Shown here: positions 1 through 8,416 of the stretch, one piece after another
How the letters are laid out: every line of letters begins with the position of its first letter
How positions within the stretch are numbered: position 1 is the stretch's first letter
Position numbers and translations under genes: made by a program
From: Streptomyces sp. NWU339
Lineage (GTDB): Bacteria; Actinomycetota; Actinomycetes; Streptomycetales; Streptomycetaceae
Assembly (NCBI RefSeq): GCF_003143855.1
Contig: NZ_QFRK01000008.1
Span: forward strand, 190,618-236,538
DNA: 45,921 nucleotides
Reading direction: 5' to 3'
The notes under the pieces: model-generated
The model's database searches: none
What the model saw: the letters and a program-made list of their open reading frames with translations, nothing else
What the model was told of the DNA's origin: nothing

Positions 1-321
1 CACCTGATCTGCGATAACTACGCTACGCACAAGACACCGGCGATACAGCGTTGGCTCGCGGAGCACCCGCGCTTCCACATGCACTTCACCCCCACCTACT
101 CCTCCTGGCTCAACCAGGTCGAGCGGTGGTTCGGACTGCTGACCGAGCGGCAGATACGCCGCGGCGTCCACAAGAACGTCCAGGCTCTGGAACGCGACAT
201 CCGCGCCTGGATCAAACTGTGGAACGAAGATCCGCGGCCGTTCGCCTGGGTGAAGACCGCGGACGAGATCCTCGAACGCCTCGCCGGATATCTTCAGCGA
301 ATCAAAGACTCAAGACACTAG
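1..321 (+). CDS. IS630-family transposase, C-terminal part (cut by window edge)
   Basis: The frame is open from base 1 and ends with TAG at 319-321, giving about 106 residues of the C-terminal DDE_3 half of an IS630-type transposase. Visible marks are the start ICDNYATHKT (second Asp of the DDE triad followed by N-x-x-x-H), then FTPTYSSWLNQVERWF, which carries the final catalytic Glu in the NQVE segment. Transposases of this family cut and paste at TA dinucleotides. The element ends at about its stop codon: the neighbouring gene on the other strand is interrupted at the TA of positions 319-320. The N-terminal half and the other inverted repeat lie outside the window. Confidence 0.9.
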   Translation, partial: HLICDNYATHKTPAIQRWLAEHPRFHMHFTPTYSSWLNQVERWFGLLTERQIRRGVHKNVQALERDIRAWIKLWNEDPRPFAWVKTADEILERLAGYLQRIKDSRH

Positions 322-768
322 GTGCTCCTTCGACAACCGGATCCGCTTGGCGTCGCCGTCAAGCGAGTGGTCGTCGAGCGCCGGCAACCGCCAGTCACCG
401 TCGACGAGTTCCCGCACATACGCCGGCCGCCCGTCGGGCATCCACTCCGGGTCCTCCTCGAACCACAGCACCCGGGCGATCGGCACATCGCTGCCGTCCA
501 GGCGGCGGTACACCTCGTACTCGTCGCGCAGGGAGGACGCGATGATGCTGCCGGCCTGGTGATCACGACGGACGGCGAACCGGCGTCTCGACCGATCGTC
601 GGTCTCCACGTCCACGGTCCACGTCTGCCGCGAAACTCCCCGCGACATGCGATCCACTTCGATCACACGGACCCCGCCCGATCCGCGGCAGGGCCCGGGA
701 AGCAGCTTCTCGATGCGGGCGCGGAACCACGACTCGACGAAGCCCGGGTCAGCAAGAGCGCCCGCCAT
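310..768 (-). pseudogene. Aminoglycoside-phosphotransferase-like small-molecule kinase, truncated by IS630
   Basis: The ATG at 768 overlaps the stop of the upstream gene (TGATG), so it was translated by coupling. About 149 native residues remain. They match the N-lobe of APH-fold phosphotransferase proteins that often sit with acyl-CoA dehydrogenases in actinobacteria: the strand RRFAVRRDHQAGSIIASSL, then DEYEVYRRL and the hinge-like PAYVRELVDG. The frame then runs into the IS630 end and stops within it at 310. The catalytic loop (H-x-D) and metal-binding Asp of the C-lobe are absent, so the product cannot be an active kinase. Known relatives such as LvaA and the kinase domain of ACAD10/11 phosphorylate 4-hydroxyacyl-CoAs. 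That substrate is only a possibility here. Confidence 0.8.
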
Positions 769-1934
769 CACAGCCCCAACGGCTCGTACGGACCGTCGAG
801 GAACAGCTCGGTGTGACCTGCCCCGACCCACTGTCGGCCATCCGGGGCGGTGGTGGTGACCCGGGAGAGGTACTCCTTGCCGTGCAACCCGGCCTGGAGA
901 GCGCCGTCGTACCGCGTGTGGTCGAACGGCTGGACGCTGAAGTCGAACTGGTCCCACTCCACCGTGACGCCCGGCCCGTGATAGGTGCGCATCGAGCCAC
1001 CGTCCTTCCAGCTGCCGCCCTGGTAACCGATGGTGGAGGTCACCCACGGCGGCCCGACCGGCTCGACCTCCTGGGTCCACGTGCCGCCGTCACGATCGGT
1101 GAGGGTGATCGTCGCCCCGGCGAGCAGCCGGGTCCCCGGCACCAGCCGCAGTTCGTGCCGGCCTGCGACGAGCGGGTAAACCTCCTTGTCCCAACCGACG
1201 TGGAACTGTCCTTCGAAGGGTGTGCCGAAGGTGTCGTTCATGGGGACCTGCCGTCCCTGCGGGTCCTCGTGGATGGCGTAGAAACCGCCGAGGTCACCGG
1301 CCCCGAACAGGGTCCAGAAGCGGAGCGCGCGGGGAATGCCACCGGGATCACTCGGCGGCAGCCACTTCGGGGCCGCCGCGAGGGGTGGACGGTCGAAGTA
1401 GACCCCCCAGGAGTGGTCACGGCTGCCGTACCAGTGCGACGGGTCGACCACGGTACGCTCGCCGTCGATGTCGATCCAGCCGTCCACCACTCCGGGCTGT
1501 GCGTAGCGCGACTGGTCGGTCGTCGCGCGGCCGCGATGGGTGGCGAGGTGGTGTGCCTCGAGGAACGCGGGTGCCAGACCACGCCAGTTGAGCTCACAGG
1601 TCATGTTCGAGTCGTTCTCGGCAAGAGTCAGGCGCAGGTGCCGGTAGGGCTCGACCACCTCGAACCGGAACGGCCCGACCGTGGTCTCGCAGAGCTCGCG
1701 CCAGGTCCGGCTGAAGCGCACGGTGCGCTGGATCCCGTCCCGCATGACCCCGAGGTAGCCCCCGATCATGTCGGTGTTGGGGTTGATCCTCAGGCCGGAG
1801 AAGCAGAACATCCGGTCCTCGGCGCTGAACGCCCCGAAGAAGTAGCCGTCGTCGAAGCCGTTGTCCGTCGTGGCGACCATGCTCAACGGGTACGGCGTCT
1901 GATGCACCGGAAGCTCGTCGTAGGGGCTCAGCAC
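768..1934 (-). CDS. AttH/CrtC-like (lipocalin-type) protein
   Basis: 388 aa, no signal peptide or membrane segment. The pattern is that of the AttH / hydroxyneurosporene-synthase-like fold (DUF7064/DUF7065 type): paired beta-barrel halves, a central GSRDHSWGVYFD motif near residue 170 (compare G-x-R-x-x-S-W-G in the family), and aromatic-rich strands. CrtC members add water to isoprenoid double bonds, but most actinobacterial members in catabolic clusters have no known reaction. A lyase, hydratase or binding role for a hydrophobic substrate is inference. It lies 16 bp after the PEP-type enzyme and overlaps the kinase fragment, so the three formed one transcript. Recognition is by motif and overall pattern only. 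Confidence 0.65.
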   Translation of the reverse strand: MLSPYDELPVHQTPYPLSMVATTDNGFDDGYFFGAFSAEDRMFCFSGLRINPNTDMIGGYLGVMRDGIQRTVRFSRTWRELCETTVGPFRFEVVEPYRHLRLTLAENDSNMTCELNWRGLAPAFLEAHHLATHRGRATTDQSRYAQPGVVDGWIDIDGERTVVDPSHWYGSRDHSWGVYFDRPPLAAAPKWLPPSDPGGIPRALRFWTLFGAGDLGGFYAIHEDPQGRQVPMNDTFGTPFEGQFHVGWDKEVYPLVAGRHELRLVPGTRLLAGATITLTDRDGGTWTQEVEPVGPPWVTSTIGYQGGSWKDGGSMRTYHGPGVTVEWDQFDFSVQPFDHTRYDGALQAGLHGKEYLSRVTTTAPDGRQWVGAGHTELFLDGPYEPLGL

Positions 1935-1950
1935 GTCCGCGTTCCTCTCG

Positions 1951-3687
1951 TCAGTGGACCAGGACGGTGCCGTGGGCGCCGTCGACGGTCAGGATGGTCC
2001 CGTCGGTGATCTTCTTCGTGGCGTGCCTGACGCCGAGTACTGCCGGGATCCCGAGTTCGCGGGCGACGATCGCGGCATGGGACAAGGTGGAGCCCACATT
2101 GACCACCACGGCACCGGCTGAGCTGAACAGCGGCGTCCACCCGGGGTCGGTGAGGGGAGCCACCAGGATCTCACCGGGCTCGAGGTCCGGGGCGTCCTCC
2201 GGGTCCTCGATGATGCGGGCCCTGCCGGTGACCACTCCGAAGCAGGCGCCGATGCCCTGGAGGACCTCACCGGGCTCGGCGGGCGTCACGTCGGGCTCCG
2301 TCTTCCGGGGCCAGGTCCGTACGTCGGGGATCTCGCCGTCGATGATGAAGGGGGGCTCGAGATCCGAGAGCGCTTCGTACCACTCCCAGCGTTCCTGGAT
2401 CACCGGACGCATGGCAGCCGGGTCCTCGATGAGGGCGTCGAGCTCACCCTCGCGCAGCATGGTGATGTCCTCGGGGCGGCCGAAGAAGCCACGGAGGGTG
2501 TAGCGCATGCCCAGTTCCCACATCGGCAGTCGCGCCTCGTGGAGCACCCGGATGGCGTTCGTCTTGCTGAGCTCCCGGGCAGGCATGTAGACCGCGATCG
2601 ACCGCAGGGTCGAGTCGAACTTCGCCTGGGCCCCGCCGTCCCCGGCCAGCTTGGTCCGAAGCTGCTCCGTGAGCTCTTCGCGCTCTTCCCGAAGCCGAAG
2701 CGTCTGCAGCCGGGGCTCGCGCTCCGGTGCTTGCAGCCGCATCCGGTCGATCATTCCGAGCGGCAGGCCCGGGTGGGTCTCCCACGTCTTGGGAGCGGCC
2801 TCCCACTCGTTGGCGGAACGGGAACCGTACTCGTAGAGAAACGCGTCGAACCCCTCGACGAACGTCACCACGGAGGGCTCGTCACTCGACCGCAGACGTT
2901 CTTCCAGCCCGTGCAGCCCCTGCTCGAACATCTCGGTCAGCGTGGTGGACGCGACGACCTGACGGCCGAGTTCCCAGGTGGCCTGGCTCGGCGCCGCCGA
3001 AGCGACCTCACCGAAGCCCCCCATCAGCCTGACCGCCATGGTCGCGTCACCGAACGGCGCCAGCACCTCCGCGAGTGCACCGGTGACCAGGGAGGACTCA
3101 TACACCATCGTCAGGTGCTTGCGCAGTATCGGCGCATAGTCCTCAGCCATGATCCTGCGCTGACGGGCGAGGAGATCTGCGTCCGACAACTCGCCGAGGT
3201 CGGGGCGCGCGGCCCGGAGCGCCGCCGCCTTCCTGGCGTCCTCCTGGAAGTCGTCGCGGTTCTCGTCCGCGAACACTCGGGCCACCGTGGCGAGGATCCG
3301 CTCCTGGAACTGTGCCCTGGCGTCGTCCGGATGGGGAACGTAAGTCGGGGCCTCACGCTCGCCGAGGTAGGTGCGGTCCATCAGTTCGGCACTGGCGCTG
3401 GGCATACGGACGCCGAAGACCCGCAGGTTGGAGAGGTTGAGATAGACGTATCCGTGGATCATCCCCTGGATGTCGATCTCGTCCTCGCGGAACTCCTCGA
3501 GATCGAAGGCGCCGAAGTCGGCCAGCGCTCGCTTCCACTGCCGCTCGGTCGGCGGGCCGCCGATCATGCTCCAGAACAGCGGTGTGGCGACTTCCGGCGA
3601 CACCTCGCCGACGTTGGCCCGGGTGTAGACGGGGAACCGTGTGCTCAGGGGCGAGTCCACGACCCAGGGGCGGGAGATGTCGACCAC
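1951..3687 (-). CDS. PEP-utilising-enzyme-type phosphotransferase without ATP-grasp domain (copy 1)
   Basis: 578 aa. The GTG start follows a clear GGAGGG box. The C-terminal ~100 residues are the mobile phosphohistidine domain of PEP synthase / pyruvate phosphate dikinase enzymes. The swivelling domain begins GVVTGRARIIEDPEDAPDLEPGEILV and the phosphorylated His is in GSTLSHAAIVARELG (about His537). The first ~470 residues are the helical region seen in central parts of rifampin phosphotransferase and phenylphosphate synthase, starting RPWVVDSPLS.RFPVYTRANVGE. No ATP-grasp (PPDK_N) domain is present, and no gene for one lies in the window. In phenylphosphate synthase the ATP-binding part is a separate subunit, so a split enzyme is plausible. 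A full-length paralogue lies at 8484-10220. The physiological acceptor is unknown; an organic hydroxyl is the natural guess. Confidence 0.85.
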   Translation of the reverse strand: MVDISRPWVVDSPLSTRFPVYTRANVGEVSPEVATPLFWSMIGGPPTERQWKRALADFGAFDLEEFREDEIDIQGMIHGYVYLNLSNLRVFGVRMPSASAELMDRTYLGEREAPTYVPHPDDARAQFQERILATVARVFADENRDDFQEDARKAAALRAARPDLGELSDADLLARQRRIMAEDYAPILRKHLTMVYESSLVTGALAEVLAPFGDATMAVRLMGGFGEVASAAPSQATWELGRQVVASTTLTEMFEQGLHGLEERLRSSDEPSVVTFVEGFDAFLYEYGSRSANEWEAAPKTWETHPGLPLGMIDRMRLQAPEREPRLQTLRLREEREELTEQLRTKLAGDGGAQAKFDSTLRSIAVYMPARELSKTNAIRVLHEARLPMWELGMRYTLRGFFGRPEDITMLREGELDALIEDPAAMRPVIQERWEWYEALSDLEPPFIIDGEIPDVRTWPRKTEPDVTPAEPGEVLQGIGACFGVVTGRARIIEDPEDAPDLEPGEILVAPLTDPGWTPLFSSAGAVVVNVGSTLSHAAIVARELGIPAVLGVRHATKKITDGTILTVDGAHGTVLVH

Positions 3688-3811
3688 TGCATTCCCTCCA
3701 GGAAGGCTCCGATGACGAGTCCCGCGTCACTCTATAACTATACTATTGGGTAGTCGAGTGTCGTGGTTCTTGGATTGAGCGGCGACGATCCACCAACCCT
3801 CAGGAGTCGCA
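3688..3811. promoter_or_regulatory. Divergent promoter region between PEP-type enzyme and LLM gene
   Basis: A 124-bp gap between divergent starts. An AT-rich block at about 3729-3754, rare in this GC background, reads ACTCTATAACTATACTATTG. It is flanked by CACTC (3728-3732) and GAGTG (3756-3760) in inverted orientation. The GGAGGG box for the leftward gene and CAGGAG (3801-3806) for the rightward gene are clear. The block probably holds both -10 elements and an operator, but which bases do what is inference. Confidence 0.55.
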
Positions 3812-4684
3812 GTGACCGTGCTCAGCGGTGTCGGAGTGTTCACCAGCGCCCGCAAGATCAAAGGCCGGGCCGAGGAGGTCGGGCGCATCGCCGAGGAACT
3901 CGGCTACGACGCCGTCTGGGTCGCCGACGTGCGCGGCGACCTCACGGTCCTCGGTGAGCTGCTCGCCGCGACGGAGCGCATCCGGGCGGGCAGCGCCATC
4001 CTCAGCATGTGGGACCTCGAGCCGTCCGCCGCGGCGGCGGCCTGGGCGGCGGTGGACGCGGCCGGCCCCGGACGTGCCTTCGCCGGCATCGGGGTGAGTC
4101 ACGCGGCGATCGCCGAGCGCGCGCACCACGTCTACGACAAGCCGCTCACCCGGCTGCGCGGCTACCTCGACGAGCTCGACGCCATGGGCACCGGAATTCC
4201 ACACAACCAGCGGCTGATCGGCGCCAACGGGCCGAAAATGCTGCAGCTCGCCGGGGAGCGCACCGCCGGGGCGCTGACCTATCTGGTCACCCCCGAGCGC
4301 ACCGCCGCCCAGCGCAGGGAGCTCGGGCCCGGCAGCCTGCTCGCTCCCGAGGTGAAGGTGGCCCTCGCCGCCGACCGCCGGGGCGCGCGAGAGCTCGCGC
4401 GAGAGCACCTCGCCGTCTACCTCACCCTGCCCAACTACCTCGGCAATCTCGAGCGCATGGGCTTCACCGCCGAGGACTTCGCCGACGGCGGCAGCGACCG
4501 GCTCGTCGACACCCTGGTCGTCGGCCCCGGCATCGAGGACGTGGCGCGGCGCATCGCCGAGCATCGCGACGCCGGGGCCGACCACGTCTGCCTGCAAGTC
4601 CTCAGCACGGGCGGCACGCTCCCCCTGGACCAGTGGCGCCGCCTCGCCCCGGCCGTGTGCGCACGGGGACCGGAGGCGCAATGA
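3812..4684 (+). CDS. LLM-class F420-dependent oxidoreductase (TIGR03620-like)
   Basis: 290 aa from a GTG with CAGGAG 6 bases upstream. It has the luciferase-like monooxygenase TIM-barrel pattern: the first strand GVGVFTS, RAEEVGRIAEELGYDAVWVAD, ERIRAGSAILSMW, and a C-terminal IEDVARRIAEHRDAGADHVCLQVL. These fit the shorter F420-dependent subfamily better than FMN alkane monooxygenases. Such enzymes transfer hydride between F420 and a carbonyl, alcohol or enone. It is the first gene of a rightward run with a ferredoxin and its reductase and diverges from the PEP-type enzyme, so it probably acts on the same substrate. The cofactor assignment rests on family resemblance. Confidence 0.82.
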   Translation: MTVLSGVGVFTSARKIKGRAEEVGRIAEELGYDAVWVADVRGDLTVLGELLAATERIRAGSAILSMWDLEPSAAAAAWAAVDAAGPGRAFAGIGVSHAAIAERAHHVYDKPLTRLRGYLDELDAMGTGIPHNQRLIGANGPKMLQLAGERTAGALTYLVTPERTAAQRRELGPGSLLAPEVKVALAADRRGARELAREHLAVYLTLPNYLGNLERMGFTAEDFADGGSDRLVDTLVVGPGIEDVARRIAEHRDAGADHVCLQVLSTGGTLPLDQWRRLAPAVCARGPEAQ

Positions 4685-4800
4685 CGGGAGCCCTCACCCT
4701 GGACTCCTTCGCCGCGATCGATGATAATCGTGACGCAAATTATTTAGGGCACGACTTCATCAGTCCTGATGGACGACCCTCACATCGAAAGAGGTCTGAG
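4685..4800. promoter_or_regulatory. AT-rich region before the ferredoxin gene
   Basis: A 116-bp gap between the LLM stop and the ferredoxin GTG. About 4718-4748 is unusually A/T rich (GATGATAATCG, then CAAATTATTTAGG), which suggests a separate promoter for the electron-transfer genes. No convincing -35/-10 pair could be fixed by eye. A GAGG box lies just before the GTG at 4801. Confidence 0.4.
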
Positions 4801-4989
4801 GTGCGAGTCACCGTGAACGACGGCTGCCAGGGGTGCGGCGTCTGCGAGGCCACAGCGCCCGAGGTATTCGAGATCCAGGACGACGGATCGGTGAAGGTGC
4901 TGGTGCAGGTGGTGCCGCTGGAACTCGAACAAGCGGTGCGGAACGCGGCACACGAGTGCCCGACCGAGGCCATCGAGATCAGTGAGTGA
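4801..4989 (+). CDS. Small Fe-S ferredoxin of the P450/oxygenase type
   Basis: 62 aa from GTG 4801. The GTG is preceded by GAGG, and the family length of 60-70 residues supports this start. Cluster ligands are C9, C12 and C15 in DGCQGCGVCEATAPEVF and C53 in HECPTEAI. Most ferredoxins of this kind carry a non-Cys residue at the middle position and bind [3Fe-4S]. A Cys there could permit [4Fe-4S]. It passes electrons from the adjacent reductase to a cytochrome P450 or the Rieske oxygenase. The reductase start overlaps its end by 8 bases, a sign of translational coupling. Which oxygenase in the window it serves is not shown. Confidence 0.9.
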   Translation: MRVTVNDGCQGCGVCEATAPEVFEIQDDGSVKVLVQVVPLELEQAVRNAAHECPTEAIEISE

Positions 4990-6190
4990 GGACATCCGGC
5001 GCCTGGTGGTGGTGGGCGCCTCACTCGCGGGACTGCGGGCAGTCGAAGGCGCCCGTCGCGCCGGGTTCACCGGTGAGATCGTGCTGGTCGGCGAGGAGAG
5101 CCGGTTGCCGTATGACCGCCCTCCGCTGTCCAAGGCGGTTCTGGCCACTGACGGCCCCGTCGAAGTGCCCCCGTTCCGGTCCGCGTCCTCGCTGGCGAGC
5201 GAACAGGGTGTCGACCTGCGCCTGGGAGTACGCGCCACCGGACTGGACACCGGCAGCCGCACCCTGGCGACCACCGCCGGCGACATCGGGTACGAAGCCC
5301 TCGTCATCGCGACCGGCAGCCGGGTACGTCATCTCCCCTGCGCCTCGGACGACTCGGTCCTGCACGTCCTGCGCACCGACCGTGACGCGCTCGCCTTGCG
5401 CAAGGCTCTCGACGGAGCCTCCTCGGTCGCTGTCGTCGGCGCGGGATTCATCGGCTCCGAGGTGGCCTCCGCCGCACGCGCCCGGGGGCTCACGACAACG
5501 CTCGTGGAGGCCGCCCCCACGCCACTGCTCCGCTCCGTCGGGGCCGACGTCGCGCCTCTCCTCGGCCACGTGCACCGGCTCCACGGCACGGACTTGCGCA
5601 CCGGTGTGGGGGTGACACACGTAGCGTCCGACGGCACGAGCACCGTCCTCACCCTGGACAACGGAAGTACCGTGACTGCCGACGTCGTTGTGGCCGGTAT
5701 CGGTGTGCACCCGAACGTCGCATGGCTCGCGGGGTCGGGACTCGTCCTGGGAGACGGAATCGTCTGCGAGCCCGACCTGGGGGTCGGGCTCGCGGGCGTC
5801 GCGGCGGCCGGCGACGTGTGCAGCTGGGTGGATCCCCGCTGGGGACGCCGCTCGCGCCTGGAGCACTGGACGAACGCCTCCGAGCAGGGTGCGCACGCGG
5901 CACGCACCGTACTCGACCCGGCAGGCTCATCCCCCTATTCCTCGACACCGTATTTCTGGTCGGAGTGGTACGGGATCAAGGTCCAGCTGGTGGGCCGCAC
6001 CGATGGCGACGAGGCCCTCGTCATCGGCACGCCCGAGGACGGACGGTTCATCGCGCTCTACCGCAACGGCGACGAGCTGTGGGGGGCGCTGACCGTGGGC
6101 CGCCCCGGCGACACCAACAAGCTGCGACGTCTGCTCAACGCACGGGCCTCCTGGCGCGAGGCGGTGGAGTTCTCGCGCAGCCGCCCCTGA
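4982..6190 (+). CDS. NAD(P)H:ferredoxin reductase (rhodocoxin/putidaredoxin reductase type)
   Basis: 402 aa, GTG start inside the ferredoxin gene. Two dinucleotide folds are visible. FAD binding starts at VVVGASLAGLRAVEGAR (residues 9-25), with the characteristic LPYDRPPLSK near residue 43. NAD(P)H binding is at VAVVGAGFIGSEVAS (about 148-162). A second FAD motif, VAAAGDV, lies near residue 275, and HWTNASEQGAHAA completes the class II oxygenase-reductase pattern. Length is usual for the family. It moves electrons from NAD(P)H through FAD to the ferredoxin encoded just upstream. This is the only dedicated reductase inside the catabolic island, so it may supply both the Rieske oxygenase and the P450s. 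Confidence 0.93.
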   Translation: MSEDIRRLVVVGASLAGLRAVEGARRAGFTGEIVLVGEESRLPYDRPPLSKAVLATDGPVEVPPFRSASSLASEQGVDLRLGVRATGLDTGSRTLATTAGDIGYEALVIATGSRVRHLPCASDDSVLHVLRTDRDALALRKALDGASSVAVVGAGFIGSEVASAARARGLTTTLVEAAPTPLLRSVGADVAPLLGHVHRLHGTDLRTGVGVTHVASDGTSTVLTLDNGSTVTADVVVAGIGVHPNVAWLAGSGLVLGDGIVCEPDLGVGLAGVAAAGDVCSWVDPRWGRRSRLEHWTNASEQGAHAARTVLDPAGSSPYSSTPYFWSEWYGIKVQLVGRTDGDEALVIGTPEDGRFIALYRNGDELWGALTVGRPGDTNKLRRLLNARASWREAVEFSRSRP

Positions 6191-6909
6191 GGAGCGGCTG
6201 CGCAGGGCGAACACTCAGGGAGCCCGGGGGCCACCTCCCTCTGGTGCGGCCCTGTCCTCGAGGCGCCGACAGGGGCTTGGCATCGCCGCTCCGGGAAGCG
6301 CTCCTGCGATCCCTCCGGCCAGGCATCGGGAGCGGGCACGGTCAGGCCCGTTTCCCGAAGGCGAACACCAGTGCCGGATAGTCGCATTACCAATAACCGG
6401 AGTATTGACAATACTGACGGATCCCGGTGCAATCGGAGCGTCGTCCTGGCCGAATCCCGTCGGCCGGAACAGGCGGCGGCCGGGTCTCCGCGTTCGGCGC
6501 CGAACGCGGGCGCCCCTGCCCTCGCCTACCGGACCCCGCCCCTTCCGGATTCCGCGGGTACCCCGGCAAGACCATCGGCCACCGGACGCGGAGAACCGGG
6601 CGCTGCTCCATCGGGTGCCGGCGAACGGCCATCCGCCGCACTCCGGTCCGGTGTACACACGAAGGGCGAGCACAAACTCGCCACTGCCGCACGGCTTGTG
6701 CACGTCCGGCTTCGAGAGTCGGGCCGAGGCACCGGCTCGGGCCGGATCCACCAGATCAGGCTCGCTTCACCACCCCACCCCGATGACGAGCACCATGCCA
6801 CCCTGCGGGACCTGGACCAAAGAACGCCTCACTGCCGCATGCAGGGGCGCAAGGACAAGACCGGCCCGTCCGGCGGCACGGTCCCGACGAGGCTGACGGC
6901 CCACCAGGA
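6191..6909. other. 719-bp region without a recognisable gene
   Basis: Reading frames here give arginine- and proline-rich translations without family motifs, and none has a convincing start with ribosome site. The only structured part is an AT-rich island at about 6385-6420 that holds a perfect palindrome (separate entry) and is probably regulatory. The rest may be a long leader or an eroded gene; nothing else was recognised. Confidence 0.5.
6391..6415. promoter_or_regulatory. CAATA/TATTG operator-like repeats
   Basis: A perfect 15-bp palindrome, AGTATTGACAATACT, at 6401-6415, plus a further CAATA at 6391-6395. This gives three half-sites in alternating orientation. It lies in a GC-rich gap about 500 bp before the NTF2-like gene. 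The size and symmetry fit a dimeric repressor site. The segment TTGACA inside could also serve as a -35 element. The regulator is not identified. Confidence 0.45.
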
Positions 6910-7488
6910 ATGGATGTCCCACTCATGCAGCACAAGATGACCGCTCCAGGATGGCAGCTCCTGCTCGACCGGATGGCCTCGGAGACGGATCCCGTCCGGC
7001 GCCGCAATCTCGACGTGGTCGGCCGGCACGTGGTGGAGGAGGTCGCGGGCAATCTGCCGAAGCTGATGGAGACCCTGGTTGCGGAGCCCGTCTACTCCGT
7101 GTGGGGTGCGTCCGACAGCGTGGGCCCCCATGGCCATGACGAGGTGCTCGCCTGGTACCAAGCCCTGGTGGGAAGCGGCCGAAACCGCCTCGACTACGTC
7201 CTCCACCGTGTCGTCGTCGACGAGAACACGGTGGTCACCGAGGGGGACTTCCACTACGCCTTCCAGGGCGACGAACTGGGGGCCGACGGGCACACCGAAC
7301 GGGGAGAGGTGATCACTCCCGACGGACGGTATCTCGTGGTGCACCGAGCCGTCGTCCTCTGGCCCATCAGTGCTGGGGGACTCATCGAGGGAGAGCACAT
7401 CTACGCCGGTGAACGGCACCGAGTCGTGCGCGTCCTCAACGCCGGTGAGCGTCCTGAGCTCGGCCGCCGAAGCCAGGAACCGGCGTGA
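6910..7488 (+). CDS. NTF2-fold (SnoaL-like) protein
   Basis: 192 aa from ATG 6910. ATGs at 6925 and 6937 are also possible because the only Shine-Dalgarno-like bases (AGGA) sit directly before 6910. It shows the cone-shaped NTF2/SnoaL pattern: an N-terminal helix, MASETDPVRRRNLDVVGRHV, then VVDENTVVTEGDFHYAF and YLVVHRAVVLWPI strands. Members act as small isomerases, dehydratases or cyclases, or as non-catalytic partners. It is the larger and more divergent of three NTF2-fold proteins in the window and starts a short rightward run with the SnoaL gene 112 bp downstream. Confidence 0.6.
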   Translation: MDVPLMQHKMTAPGWQLLLDRMASETDPVRRRNLDVVGRHVVEEVAGNLPKLMETLVAEPVYSVWGASDSVGPHGHDEVLAWYQALVGSGRNRLDYVLHRVVVDENTVVTEGDFHYAFQGDELGADGHTERGEVITPDGRYLVVHRAVVLWPISAGGLIEGEHIYAGERHRVVRVLNAGERPELGRRSQEPA

Positions 7489-7600
7489 GGGGGAAGGCGC
7501 CGCGGCGGCTCGGCGGCGACCCTCCGCCGACCGGCCACCTGCGAGGTAAGGCCTGTCTTCCCCTGACCGCACCCACCGGGCCATCCACGGAAGGATCACC

Positions 7601-8050
7601 ATGCCGGAGCTCACGCTGGAGCAGCGCATCGCCCGCCTCGAGGCGATCGAGGAGATCAAACAGGTCAAGGCACGCTACTGCCGCTACGTGGACACCAAGG
7701 ACTGGGAGGGGTTCGCCAGTCTCTTCACCGAAGACCTCGTCATCGACTTCGGCGAGTCCACATCCAACCCGCAGACCCGCGACGAGTTCGTCGCCTCGGC
7801 AGCACGGCACTTCGCCAAGAACCTTTCGATCCACCAGGTGCATCTGGGCGAGGTCGAGATCGTGGACGACACCCGCGCGCATGCGATCTGGCCGATGTAC
7901 GACCTTGTCGAGAAGACCTCCGAAGACAGCGAGTACGTCTCGCACACCGGGTGGGGCCACTACACCGAGGAGTACCGCAAGGAAGGCGGTCACTGGCTGT
8001 GCTGCCGCACCAGGCTCACCCGCCTCAAGCGAGTCGTCCTCGACGACTGA
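7601..8050 (+). CDS. SnoaL-like NTF2-fold protein
   Basis: 149 aa, with GGAAGGA upstream of ATG 7601. Strong SnoaL_4 pattern: IARLEAIEEIKQVKARYCRYVDTKDWEGFASLFTEDLVIDF, then HQVHLGEVEIVDDTRAHAIWPMYDLVE and GHYTEEYRKEGGHWLCCRTRLTRL. Proteins of this kind occur in actinobacterial catabolic clusters and often carry a His-Asp pair in a hydrophobic pocket. Their reactions (isomerisation, dehydration) are rarely known. It is a close paralogue of 28644-29165, sharing the ARYxRYVD, GHYTE-YRK and LTRL-R segments, which links the two halves of the island. A strong hairpin follows at 8108. Confidence 0.8.
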   Translation: MPELTLEQRIARLEAIEEIKQVKARYCRYVDTKDWEGFASLFTEDLVIDFGESTSNPQTRDEFVASAARHFAKNLSIHQVHLGEVEIVDDTRAHAIWPMYDLVEKTSEDSEYVSHTGWGHYTEEYRKEGGHWLCCRTRLTRLKRVVLDD

Positions 8051-8107
8051 GCGACGGCTGGGCCAGGAACGGCTGCCCCGAGTCCGCTGAGAACAATCGG
8101 GCATCGA

Positions 8108-8133
8108 CCGGCTCCCGGCCTGCCGGGAGCCGG
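8108..8133 (+). terminator. Stem-loop terminator after SnoaL gene
   Basis: The arms CCGGCTCCCGG (8108-8118) and CCGGGAGCCGG (8123-8133) are perfect complements around a 4-base loop, 58 bases after the stop. There is no U-tract, as is common for actinomycete terminators. Confidence 0.65.
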
Positions 8134-8416
8134 AGCGGGCCCCGGCCGACGGCCCGGGCGAACTCGTAGGCCTTCGCAGAACACGCTTCGATCCGCGGCC
8201 CCTCGCGGGTCGGTGAGACACCGGGCAGCGAACACGTCCGCGCGCTTGCCCGGGATGCGGCCGCGCCGGCGCTCTCGCGGGCTCCGAGGAACGAGCCACT
8301 GACACGTGCCGACGCCGACCCGCCGCCCCTGCCGGCTCCGTCCCATGGCGCGACTTCCTCACCTCCACAGCACCACCCGCTCAAGAGCTGGATCACAAAG
8401 CGGAAAACCCGAAATG

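Noticed and set aside
310..1080. 256-aa gene starting at 1080
   Set aside because: The first 104 residues are antisense-like, out-of-frame overlap with the AttH-like gene. The coupled ATG at 768 is the real start.
1951..3687. Rifampin phosphotransferase (antibiotic resistance)
   Set aside because: The N-terminal ATP-grasp domain of that enzyme is absent, and the neighbours are catabolic, not resistance genes.
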